A DNA stretch of 64,000 bases, taken from assembly GCA_965221935.1 (NCBI GenBank), contig CBDCSZ010000065.1, positions 17,143 through 81,142 of the forward strand. The letters run 5' to 3'. The notes below the pieces were generated by a model. That model was not told where the DNA came from and searched no databases. It was given only the letters and a program-made list of their open reading frames with translations. The DNA is from JAPOXR01 sp965221935. Lineage in GTDB: Bacteria; Pseudomonadota; Alphaproteobacteria; Rhodobacterales; Rhodobacteraceae. Shown in pieces: positions 56,521 to 64,000 of this stretch. The position numbers and the translations under genes are program-made. The first letter of the stretch is position 1, and every line of letters starts with the position of its first letter.

Positions 56521-56883
56521 ATGGTGGAAGCCGGGATACTCGTTTTGGAGGCTGGCAAGGATCGTTTGAAGAAGCCCAATGAACTTCCGATCGACTGGGA
56601 TCCGCGGATGGACCGGCGGTTGACCACATGGGAGATGGTGCGCCATCTAATCCGTGTTCTTGAGACCGAAGGAGAACCGCGGAAGCCAACGGATGCTCCG
56701 CCAATCGTGTGCGTGCTCTTGGCGGTGCCGCTGACACCGCCCGCGAACTCTGCTACAGCCTCCACGCGCTGGCTGATCGGAAATTCCGCGCGGCTGCAAC
56801 GCGCTCGCCCAAAGCTGGCCGACAATCGCCGATATCGCGTGTTCGCCGGCGTCGGTGCCAGTCAAATTTTTCGAGCTCGATAA
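56521..56883 (+). pseudogene. C-terminal remnant of a DUF1156-type DNA methylase, frameshifted
   Basis: Three successive frames carry one protein. The first reads LKKPNELPIDWDPRMDRRLT followed by TWEMVRHLIRVLETEGE. From about 56706 the match moves to RALGGAADTARELCYSLHAL. From about 56790 it moves to NALAQSWPTIADIA. These are the WDPxxDxRLTxWExxHHLIR and YNALVQSWPEI landmarks of DUF1156-containing methylases, which belong to defence-type operons with helicase and DUF499 partners. About 100 codons of the roughly 900-residue protein remain. Just 5' (about 56404-56500), TLFYSTASGKVAEEILFRDG may be a helicase-like scrap. Confidence 0.6.
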
Positions 56884-57010
56884 CTCACGGAGATGACCGG
56901 AGTGTTCCAGACGAGGCCATAACGAAATCGAAGTTGACCATGGCAGGGGAGTCGGCAAGACAAGCCGCCGGTTCGTCGGTGCCCGATCAAAGTCTTTACG
57001 GAGCCAAGGA

Positions 57011-57232
57011 ATGAACAGTCGATTGACGGCTATACTCGAGCGAGAAGAAACCGGTTACGTCGCGCTGTGTCCTGACGTGGATGTGGCCAACCAAGGAGAC
57101 AGCGTCGCGGAAACGCGCGCGAATCTCAAGGAAGCGTTAACCCTATTCTTCGAGGCAGCTTCGCCGGAGGAAGTAGAACGTCGCATTAAGCACGAAGTAT
57201 ACGTTACTGATGTCGAAATAGCAGTTGGCTAG
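57011..57232 (+). CDS. hicB: HicB-like antitoxin
   Basis: About 73 aa HicB partial RNase-H-like fold: LTAILEREETGYVALCPDVD followed by GDSVAETRANLKEALTLFFE. AAGGA precedes the ATG. No C-terminal DNA-binding domain, typical of the short HicB class. Its partner hicA follows with an 8-bp overlap but is broken. Confidence 0.82.
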   Translation: MNSRLTAILEREETGYVALCPDVDVANQGDSVAETRANLKEALTLFFEAASPEEVERRIKHEVYVTDVEIAVG

Positions 57233-57417
57233 GCCGAGACCGCTGTCCGGCCGCAACGATTGTCGGATACTCGAAGCGCATGGATCTGCGGAATTCCGGC
57301 ACAAGTGGAACAACGACAGTGCCGGTGCCAATGCATCGAGAACGGCGGACCGGCACACTGATATCGATTATTCGCCAATCGGGGTTGTCCGGCACTGAGT
57401 TTGAGAAAGGAGCGTGA
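57225..57417 (+). pseudogene. hicA-like toxin gene, internal deletion and frameshift
   Basis: Frame one from a TTG at 57225 gives PRPLSGRNDCRILEAHGSAE, the start of HicA (helix with xRILExxGF). The central RGSHxxM segment with the catalytic His is missing. The tail continues in another frame as SGTTTVPVPMHRERRTGTL, then ISIIRQSGLSGTEF. The toxin is therefore inactive although its antitoxin gene is intact. Confidence 0.7.
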
Positions 57418-57459
57418 GGCTTGTCGTCCGTGCAGCTGACGGTCGCACATTATTGTGCG

Positions 57460-57684
57460 ATGCATCCGTCCGTGAACGGGCGTGAATTCATGGCGAGAGT
57501 GAGAATGCCGGCACACAGGAACGGGAACGCGGTCAGGTTCGACCGCGCGAGGGGCAAGGGCAGCCACGGCACCCACTATTACGGCGACCGCCATACCGTG
57601 GCGCAGTCCCGCAGGAAGCCGCTCAAGACCGGCACAATACGTGGCATGTGCAAACAGCTCGGCATCGACCCGAACGACCTTTAG
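57460..57684 (+). CDS. hicA: HicA-like mRNA interferase toxin
   Basis: About 74 aa. NGREFMARVRMPAHRNGNAV leads to the catalytic-loop motif GKGSHGTHYYGDRHT (catalytic His in GSH) and ends GTIRGMCKQLGIDPNDL. This is the HicA subtype whose start includes a (x)GREF(x)RRV helix, so I favour the ATG at 57460 or the GTG at 57472 over the later ATG at 57490. It would cleave mRNA. The antitoxin gene follows 12 bp later. Confidence 0.8.
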   Translation: MHPSVNGREFMARVRMPAHRNGNAVRFDRARGKGSHGTHYYGDRHTVAQSRRKPLKTGTIRGMCKQLGIDPNDL

Positions 57685-57696
57685 GGAATTCCGATC

Positions 57697-58134
57697 ATGG
57701 CAACCCGGTACAGCTACCCCATCGATCTCCACCAGGAAAGCGAAGGTGGCTTTTCGGTCACCTTCCCCGACTTCGACGAAGCCTTCACGGACGGCGATAC
57801 GTTTGCCGAGGCGGTCGCGGAAGCCGCCGATTGTCTGGAAGAGGCTCTCGCAGGACGCATCGCGCGGCGCGAGGACATCCCGACACCGAGCCCAAACAGG
57901 GGCCGGCCCGCGGCGGTTCCCGGCGCGGTTCTGGCCGCCAAGGCGGCGCTCTACGAGGCCCTCCTCCGCCAAGAGAGGCTGTCCAACAGCGCCTTCGCGG
58001 CTGCCATGGCCATTCAGGAAAGCGAGGTTCGCCGCATGCTCAATCCCGGCCACGCCGCCAAGATCGGCAGGCTGGAGGAAGCCCTGGCGCGCTTCAAGAA
58101 ACGCCTGGTGGTCACCGTGGAAGAGGCTGCCTGA
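57697..58134 (+). CDS. hicB: HicB-family antitoxin with C-terminal DNA-binding domain
   Basis: About 145 aa. N-terminal HicB fold (YSYPIDLHQESEGGFSVTFP, DGDTFAEAVAEAADCLEEAL), then a C-terminal helix-turn-helix-like part (LSNSAFAAAMAIQESEVRRM). It neutralises the upstream HicA and probably autoregulates the pair. The gene ends exactly where the degraded peptidase remnant begins on the other strand, suggesting the toxin-antitoxin cassette was inserted there. Confidence 0.87.
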   Translation: MATRYSYPIDLHQESEGGFSVTFPDFDEAFTDGDTFAEAVAEAADCLEEALAGRIARREDIPTPSPNRGRPAAVPGAVLAAKAALYEALLRQERLSNSAFAAAMAIQESEVRRMLNPGHAAKIGRLEEALARFKKRLVVTVEEAA

Positions 58135-58481
58135 CCGTCGATCGGCGCCGGACGAATACGGAAGCGTGCGTGCGGTTTTCGTCTTGGCGAACATTCAACA
58201 ATTCGATGCCTTGGCGTTCCCTGGCAAGGCTCTCGAACGCCAACTCGATACCCGGGAAGCTCTCGAATTCGACTTGAAGCCCAAGCCCGTCCTCGAGTGC
58301 GGCTTCCCGCCGCCTCGGTCCGCAACCCATCGATCTGACGCCGCAGGAGGCCACCGTGACTGGCTCGGTCTCGCGCTGGAATAGGCGATCTTCCACCTCC
58401 CGCTCGTGATCGACAGGCCTCGGTCTCCGTCACTCCTTCGAGCACAAAATGCCGGTATCTTTCGTCGAATCCATTTGCCAT
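58135..58481 (-). pseudogene. S8 subtilisin-like peptidase N-terminal remnant
   Basis: Pieces in different frames: MANGFDERYRHFVLEGVTET at the start, ERDRASHG, then LEDGLGLQVEFESFPGIELA, FESLARERQGIELLNVR and THASVFVR. This is the N-terminal lead of an S8 peptidase family that pairs with an AAA ATPase. The catalytic Asp/His/Ser part is absent; the remnant stops at the hicB gene. Confidence 0.65.
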
Positions 58482-58499
58482 GCCGAGGCCGAGTTTCTT

Positions 58500-59070
58500 T
58501 TATTGCGCAGACTTCTCGTTCAGCTTGTCGCTTATGGCCTTTCGTTCCACCAGCATGGCGAGGACATCCGCTTCCTCCACACGGTCGCGCTGGCCGATCA
58601 GCCCATCCTTGACCACTTCGGCGGCGGCGCGTGCAACATCGGCGCAGCTCAATCCTAACGCTGCCTCGGCAAGCCCTGTCCAGCGAGTCTCCTTCGCTAT
58701 GCAATTCCCGAGGCGTGCCTTGAGGAGCTTCGCGATCTGCGACCGGTCGGGAAGATCGTAGTGCAGCACATCGTCGAAGCGTCTGAACAGCGCAGGATCG
58801 AGGATGTCCGCATGGTTGGTCGCAGCCACGACTGGACTGTGGGAACGATCCTGTTCGATCAATTGCAGAAAACTGTTCAACGCCCGGCGGATTTCGCCCA
58901 CATCGTTAGCGACACCGCGTTGCGAGCCAATGGCATCGAACTCGTCGAAGAAGTAAACGCGGCGCGTTTGTCCCGCGGCATCGAATACCTGTCTGAGCTT
59001 GGCCACAGTCTCACCCATATACTTGGTAATTGGTAAGCGCGAGCGTGACCGCGCCGATGCAGCGGAGGCG
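58500..59070 (-). pseudogene. AAA+ ATPase, N-terminally degraded
   Basis: The intact part from about 59040 down reads ITKYMGETVAKLRQVFDAAG, Walker B VYFFDEFDAIGSQRG, sensor-1 PVVAATNHADILDPALFRRFD and a C-terminal lid helix. Upstream, where Walker A (GPPGTGKT) should be, the frame gives RPATGRRRS and GPPGCLD-like sequence with no usable P-loop, and similarity is lost. It ends 18 bp before the S8 peptidase remnant in the same direction, the usual gene order of this pair. Confidence 0.65.
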
Positions 59071-59481
59071 CTCTGCGGGGATCTGCGCCGTCCTGTCGCG
59101 GGCCTGAGAGACAGCGGAACATCCAGACACCCGGGCGGCCCGCAGGGGCCTCCGGGGAACCCGGGCAAGGCGTGTGACCGTAAATGAGCTTGGTTCGCCG
59201 CGGACCGCGGCACCGTCCACAAAGATGGGTCCCGCCTCCCGGAACGCCGCACCGCCCGAATTGGGCATCATGGTCACGGGGCCGGCAAACCGCCGGACAA
59301 CCGAACCGGATAAGAGTATGGACGCGCCGTTGAGCGCGCCTGGGACACGCGGCGTTCCGCCTGGAGCATCCCCGAATGGCGCCGAACCGTTCCGGCGACA
59401 GGGAGAACAGCAATGTGACCACTTGGGAAGACCGCTGCCGGACGCGCGGCGAATTCGGTCATAAAAAAAGGGCTTGACAAT

Positions 59482-59922
59482 ATGGGTCCTCATAAGAGCT
59501 CATATGTGTCTGATCAGGCACAGGATGTCTTCGGAGGCAAGCCGATCATCCGCGACATGCGCATCGCCGTGGAGCATGTTCTGGCCGATCTGGTGGCGGG
59601 AGATTGCCTGGACACGCTGCCCGAAGAGTATCCGTATCTGGAATCCGAGGACATCCGGGCATGCCGGCTTTACGCCTGCCGTGCCGTGGCGGGCGACCGC
59701 GTTTATGATCGGAATTCAACCGGCGATCCACTGGCCTCGCGCCGAACGGAACAGGGAGTGAAAGGTAGAGTGGAATATGAGCGAACAGGCCGCGCTTTTG
59801 GAGCGTATCACGGCTCGCCCGGATGTCTTCGGCGGCAAACCCATAGTTCGCGACATGCGGATATCCGTGGAATTGATCTTGGGCCTCCTGTCGCAGGGCG
59901 TGACCTTCGAGGAAATACTTGA
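59482..59922 (+). pseudogene. DUF433 antitoxin-like gene, copy 1, lost natural stop
   Basis: DVFGGKPIIRDMRIAVEHVL and PEEYPYLESEDIRACRLYAC match DUF433 (VapB-type antitoxin) for about 65 residues. After RVYDRNSTGDPLASRRTE the frame simply reads through the next gene out of frame, so the C terminus is not native. The core is intact. Confidence 0.6.
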
Positions 59923-60028
59923 GGACTATCCGCGTCTGGAAAGGGACGACATTCGCGCCTGTGCGGCCTACGTGCACGCGGTGATCGCCGGTGACAGTAT
60001 TTCCGCGGAAGCCGTTGCCGATCCGTGA
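59777..60028 (+). CDS. DUF433 antitoxin-like protein, copy 2
   Basis: About 83 aa. RPDVFGGKPIVRDMRISVEL, GLLSQGVTFEEILEDYPRLE, DDIRACAAYVHAVIAG: full DUF433 with its winged-helix-like ParB/VapB antitoxin features. About 80 bp after the end of the DUF433 match of copy 1, and closely similar to it. The stop overlaps a GTG start (GTGA) of the toxin-like gene. Confidence 0.82.
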   Translation: MSEQAALLERITARPDVFGGKPIVRDMRISVELILGLLSQGVTFEEILEDYPRLERDDIRACAAYVHAVIAGDSISAEAVADP

Positions 60029-60282
60029 GATTCCTCGTCGATGCGCGCGAAGGCGGCCTGCCGAAAATGAGGACGAACTTCACAAACGCCATCGCCATGC
60101 TGGCCGTCTGCATCGAGGAACCGATCCCGGAGTGCGGCGGATATGGCCGGCGCCGCGAGCCGCGTGGCCGACCCGGTTCTCGCGGTCCGGGAGCGGCTGC
60201 GGACTGGACGCTCGTTTCCGCGCCGGTCAAGAAAACCCGTCGGAAAATAGAAAAGCAAACAACACCAGACCGCGTGATCTGA
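60025..60282 (+). pseudogene. DUF5615/PIN-like toxin remnant
   Basis: The translation begins MRFLVDA, the diagnostic start of DUF5615 PIN-like toxins with the first catalytic Asp. Coupling to the DUF433 gene by GTGA is also typical. Beyond residue 7 the sequence no longer resembles the family, so the toxin appears replaced or destroyed. Confidence 0.5.
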
Positions 60283-60854
60283 AACCGATCCGGACCGGAC
60301 AGGGGCGAAGCGGCCCCGGAAAGGGTGCGCCAGCTTACGGAAATCCCAATGTGCCGGCAGCCCCTGCGCCGTAGCCGACCGCGTATCGCGCTTTCTCCAT
60401 GCCGCGAAATAAGGTTCGCGTTCGTGGCAGGACAATTCAGTCTGCGGTTTCCCAGCCGCAACGGCGTTTGCTTTTTTTGCAGGGATCGGAATTGCGGCCC
60501 AATACCCGTCGCTTTGGCTTTCTCGGTCGGCGAGACATCCACGCTTCACTTACGGCATGCCCGGCAAAAGGCCCATTATGCCCGGCCAACCCGGTCAGCG
60601 CCCCTATTGGAACCGAAAGCATTCCACTGGGAGGGCACGTTCCTGAATTCCGGACACTCGCCCGCGCTGTTGCGCAGGCGAGTGCGAACGACTACGGACA
60701 AGACAGCCTTTCCATGTGCGGCCAGGGTTCCGTTGCGGAAACGCGGGCCGGCCCGAACGCCGTTATGAGCCGGTGGCTTACACCCGAGGACCAATAGACC
60801 AGAGGGGTGGAGAGGGCGTATTGCGCGTCTGAACACCAACTGGGAGCCTCAGGA
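60283..60854. other. no supportable gene
   Basis: About 570 bp. Open frames of up to 147 codons exist in two frames but are Arg/Pro/Cys-rich and unlike any family. Probably decayed sequence plus the upstream region of the EamA gene. Confidence 0.4.
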
Positions 60855-61718
60855 ATGTCCGTCGCCGGTCTCGGCCTCGTTCTCGCCGCAGCATTCTGTC
60901 ACGCCACATGGAATTTATTTGTCAAGCGCATCAATGCCGGACCGGAGCTCATATGGCTGTTTTCGGCGCTGATGGTCTTGATCTATTCGCCAGTCGCAAT
61001 CTGGATCATCGCCGTAGAAGATCCCGTTTTCGGGGTGTGGCAAGCTGGTTTTGTCGTTGCCAGCACGGTGCTTCATCTCGGATACTTGATGTTTTTGCAG
61101 ACCGGCTATCGCAAGGGCGATCTTTCACTTGTCTATCCGATCGCCCGCGCGACAGGTCCGCTGGTTGCGACATCCTTAGCGGTGCTCTTGCTCGGCGAGA
61201 TCATTTCAGTGCAGATGGCAGTCGGCGCCGGGATCATTATTTTCGGAGTCCTGATGCTCACGGGCGGTGTTTCAACAGGGGCAAAACACCTGTCCGCTTC
61301 GTTGCCATTCGGTCTGGGCGCTGGAATCCTGATAGGATGCTATACGGTGTGCGATGCGTATGCCGTATCGATACTGGCGCTGGCACCGCTGATTCTCGAA
61401 TTTGCTTCCGGCATATTGCGGGTCACAATCCTCACGCCGGTTGCCATCCGTAAGCGCCGGCTTATTCGCCAGCTTTGGCAGAAACACAAAGCGGGCGTCA
61501 TTGTCATTGCTGTATTCAACCCGCTTGCGTATATTCTTGTTCTTTACGCCCTCACCTTCACCCCTGTCGCTTACGTGGCGCCGATGCGGGAAACCAGCGT
61601 GCTTCTGACGGTATTGGCTGGAAGCCTGCTTCTCAACGAAGGCCGGCTCGGACAGCGGCTTGGATGGTCGGTCTTCATTCTTGGCGGAATGATTCTGCTC
61701 GTGTCCAGCGAAAGCTGA
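60855..61718 (+). CDS. EamA/DMT-family transporter
   Basis: About 287 aa with ten membrane helices in two EamA repeats. Start at ATG 60855 (MSVAGLGLVLAAAFCHATWN), with GGGAG about 10 bases upstream. Conserved GDLSLVYPIARATGPLVATS closes the first repeat, and PVAYVAPMRETSVLLTVLAG lies in the second. Family members export amino acids or metabolites; the substrate is unknown. It is the only clearly intact non-toxin gene between 55.4 and 63 kb. Confidence 0.88.
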   Translation: MSVAGLGLVLAAAFCHATWNLFVKRINAGPELIWLFSALMVLIYSPVAIWIIAVEDPVFGVWQAGFVVASTVLHLGYLMFLQTGYRKGDLSLVYPIARATGPLVATSLAVLLLGEIISVQMAVGAGIIIFGVLMLTGGVSTGAKHLSASLPFGLGAGILIGCYTVCDAYAVSILALAPLILEFASGILRVTILTPVAIRKRRLIRQLWQKHKAGVIVIAVFNPLAYILVLYALTFTPVAYVAPMRETSVLLTVLAGSLLLNEGRLGQRLGWSVFILGGMILLVSSES

Positions 61719-62022
61719 TCTCGATGCGATTTCAGTTTTCAACTTTCGCTGCCAGACCGATCCGTCCACACCTTCTTCAGCGCTGTCTGCATCGTTGCCG
61801 CCGTCATCAGCCGTTTTTGAGTCCCGAGCCTGGAAACGGACTGGCGCGGAAAACGGCGCCCGGAGCATATCGGGCAAATTGCAGTGACCCTCGATCCACG
61901 CGCGAACGTCGGATGAAATCCATCCCACGGCCTCCAGAAGGTCGTCAGGATCCTTGTTCAGATCCCGGCTGGCAGTCGGTTCGTGATGCGCGATCCGGTT
62001 TCGAAGCTGTCTCAGGTTATCA
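61719..62022 (-). pseudogene. Abi-like protein C-terminal remnant
   Basis: On the minus strand, from the IS6-type end, the frame reads ATGPDNLRQLRNRIAHHEPT, then DLLEAVGWISSDVRAWIEGH. The LRNRIAHHEP motif and following helix are typical of Abi_2/HEPN-like proteins of abortive infection systems. The N-terminal part is removed at the IS boundary near 62022. The frame then runs on into the antisense of the EamA gene without a family-like ending. Confidence 0.5.
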
Positions 62023-63016
62023 GGCCCTGTTGCAAAAATTTGCCGGAGTTGCCGAGGTGTGGTCTGGCTCCGTCTTTCTTCAAGATCCTTGCTGGATCGT
62101 GATCTGTTCCAGTTCAGCACCATGCAGGGACATCAACCCGCTCATCATCTCTGGCCCGATCCCGAAGGCTCGTTCGACAAGACGCACTTCGCCCCTGATG
62201 CCGGGCTGAAGCTGGAAGGCCCTGGCTGTTTCTTCTTGAGCGCACGCATTGCCTCGAAGCCCTTGATCGTGGCGCAGGCCGTCTTCATTGACTTGAAGCC
62301 AGGGGTCGGCTTGATCAGGCGCTTGAGTTTGCCATGGTCGGCCTCGACGACGTTGTTGAGGCATTTCACTTTCCGGTGATCAGTTTCGACAGGCCACTTT
62401 CTTTCTTCAGTTCGCGAATGGCTTGGCTGTAGCAGCCCGCTTTGTCGGTGTTGATCACATCGGGCTTGTCCCAGGATTTGCAGCCGCGCAAGGCTTTGCC
62501 GAGAAACCGCTTGGCGGCGTTGGCATTGCGGGTTTGGGACAGGTGGAAATCGATGGTGTTCCCGTGGCTGTCAACGGCGCGGTACAGATATGCCCATTTG
62601 CCTTTGACCTTGATGCAGGTCTCGTCCACGCGCCAGGACCGTGAGAAGCTGCGCAGCCGGTAATGCCACCGCAGGCGCTTTTCGATCTCGGGGCATAGGT
62701 CCGGACCCATCGGCAGATCGTGGTGTGGTCAACCTTGACGCCACGCTCCTCCAGCATTTCCTCAAGGTCACGATAGCTGATGCCATGCCGGCAAAACCAC
62801 CGAACTGCCCAAAGAATGATCTCGCCCCGGAAATGCCGCCACTTGAAATCGCCTGCCATCGGATCACCCATTTCGGTCTCAAGAAGCAGAGCTGCGAGGA
62901 AAACGCGCAGGGCACCCTGATCAAAGATCTCATGGCCCATTACGGCCTCTCAAAAGCCACCATCTGCCGATACCTCGGAACGAAAGACGACTGACCAAAA
63001 TTTTTGCAACAGGGCC
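62023..63016 (-). mobile_element. IS6-type insertion sequence
   Basis: About 994 bp. The ends are GGCCCTGTTGCAAAAATTTG (left) and, reverse complemented, GGCCCTGTTGCAAAAATTTT (right). No matching 8-bp duplication flanks it (GGTTATCA versus TTTCCGCC), so the two sides probably come from different contexts. IS6-type elements often join DNA through cointegrates, which would explain that. Confidence 0.8.
62080..62859 (-). pseudogene. IS6-type transposase, several frameshifts
   Basis: Start at 62859 (MAGDFKWRHFRGEIILWAVR). Family motifs are spread over shifting frames: ISYRDLEEMLEERGVKVDHT, then (shift near 62690) WRVDETCIKVKGKWAYLYRA and VINTDKAG with catalytic Asp residues, then (near 62370) KCLNNVVEADHGKLKRLIKP with the final Glu, then (near 62230) QPGIRGEVRLVERAFGIGP. 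At least three frameshifts make it non-functional. Confidence 0.8.
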
Positions 63017-63017
63017 T

Positions 63018-63881
63018 TTCCGCCTCCGCCAGCCTCTGGAGCGGCGCATCTACGAAATCGACCGCAAGCAATGTAGCAAGCAATCCGAATGGCAAATCAA
63101 TCTGGACATGCTGCGCGAAAAGTGCGGGGCAAAGACGATACTAGGGCAATTTCGGCAAGCAGTCCGGAAACTAGCAGCAGCAGGCGACCTGCTGGACTAT
63201 ACCGTGACCTTTGATGCTGAGCGGGACATGGTGATCTTCCGCCGCATGGAAGGGTCACTGGTCGACCGCATCCCTGCACCGAACAGTTCCAGTGAGATTG
63301 AGCTACCGGAATCTGTGGCTATCAAGGCCCGCAAGCAGCACGGCCCGACCGTTGACCTCGCCGCCGCCGAGCGGGACTGGCGGCGCTGGATGGACCGCAA
63401 GGGCGTCCGGCCAAGCAACCCGGCGGCGCTGTTCCTGTCTTTCCTCGCGACATGGATTGACCGTCAGCCGGACCAGGACGCTGACGGGAGCGATGGCCCC
63501 GACTGGATCGGGGAAATGGCACTCGATTGGTGGGCAACGCTCGACGACGCCGGACGGGAGAAATGGCGCGGGCGTGTCGGTGAGCGCATTGACCTGGATG
63601 ATGAAGAGGGCTGGTTCCGTTCGGAGGCCTCGATGGCGCGGGATGCGTTCGACCGCCGCTGGCGGCGCCAGCACTGTCCTCCCGAGAAATCGGAGCTGCC
63701 GCCGCAACTCCTGGTCAGGGCAACAACTGCTGCCGGTCCGGCCGCAGCTCCGGAGGCCATAGAGACGGGCTGGCGGGAGTGGATTGTTGACCAGCCGCCC
63801 TGGATGCAGGACATGCTGATGCACTCGGTCATGACATATGCACGGCAACTCGCCGGGGATGGCCAGCAAGGCGGCGATTGA
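63018..63881 (+). pseudogene. replication initiator protein A (RepA family), 5'-truncated at an IS end
   Basis: An open frame enters from the IS6-type boundary: FRLRQPLERRIYEIDRKQC, WQINLDMLREKCGAKTILGQ, FRQAVRKLAAAGDLLDYTVT. This is the middle and C-terminal part of RepA-type plasmid initiators, followed by a C-terminal region with repeated tryptophans (WRRWMDRKGVRPSNPAALFL). The N-terminal winged-helix part is gone. An internal ATG at 63108 could express a 257-aa fragment. It hints that this end of the window derives from a plasmid. Confidence 0.65.
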
Positions 63882-64000
63882 CCGCCCTGCCCCGCCATCA
63901 CTGTTCAGAAACCCGGCAAAGGCGGATTTTTCCATATCCCCGGCGCCGGCAAGCGCAACGCCGACCGGTGCGGGACAATGAGGCAGGTTTTGGGAGGCAT

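Overview
This window looks like a high-GC alphaproteobacterial chromosome or large plasmid with heavy mobile-element traffic. The evidence is protein-level resemblance: TRAP and ABC uptake operons, a DUF1989 protein, an R64-like thin-pilus set, and ISKra4 and IS1595-type transposases. All calls come from reading the sequence; no database search was run.

Layout. (1) 0-9 kb: a YejA-like oligopeptide-binding protein, then a tightly packed plus-strand run pilN-pilO-pilP-pilQ-pilR of a type IVB (R64-type) pilus. (2) 9-16.8 kb: a non-coding tandem array of six near-identical 855/856-bp units on the minus strand. Each unit has group II intron-like ends and a domain V/VI-like 3' part. The array appears nested inside a second, different group II intron-like sequence, which would make it a twintron. 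Transposase debris and DUF4338 remnants follow. (3) 16.8-24.6 kb: a GmrSD-like DUF262/HNH restriction protein, a complete ISKra4-type element, a 3-hydroxyisobutyrate-dehydrogenase-like gene, and an outer-membrane barrel gene cut by a second ISKra4-type element with a 9-bp target duplication. (4) 24.9-41.3 kb, mostly minus strand: a TRAP transporter (dctP-dctQ-dctM), an IS, a fatty acid desaturase, remnants, a seven-gene sugar-type ABC operon (binding protein, two permeases, PfkB kinase, amidohydrolase, BtpA-like protein, ATPase) facing a GlxA/AraC-type regulator, and two IS remnants. (5) 41.3-48.9 kb: a ferric-iron-type ABC operon, a dual-specificity phosphatase, small remnants and a DUF1989 gene. 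(6) 49.1-55.3 kb: a pilS-like prepilin followed by dotI-dotH-(40-aa ORF)-dotG-dotF-dotE of a type IVB secretion/conjugation system. (7) 55.3-64 kb: a graveyard of defence and stability genes (DUF1156 methylase remnant, two hicAB loci with one broken, AAA ATPase plus S8 peptidase remnants, tandem DUF433 antitoxin genes), an intact EamA transporter, a broken IS6-type element, and a RepA-type replication initiator whose 5' end is lost at the IS boundary.

Interpretation. pilN-R and pilS-dotE look like two halves of one conjugation or pilus locus, now about 40 kb apart. The intervening DNA would be accumulated cargo, or the result of a rearrangement or misassembly. The RepA remnant is compatible with a plasmid origin. 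The nested, six-fold tandem group II intron-like array is the most unusual structure in the window.
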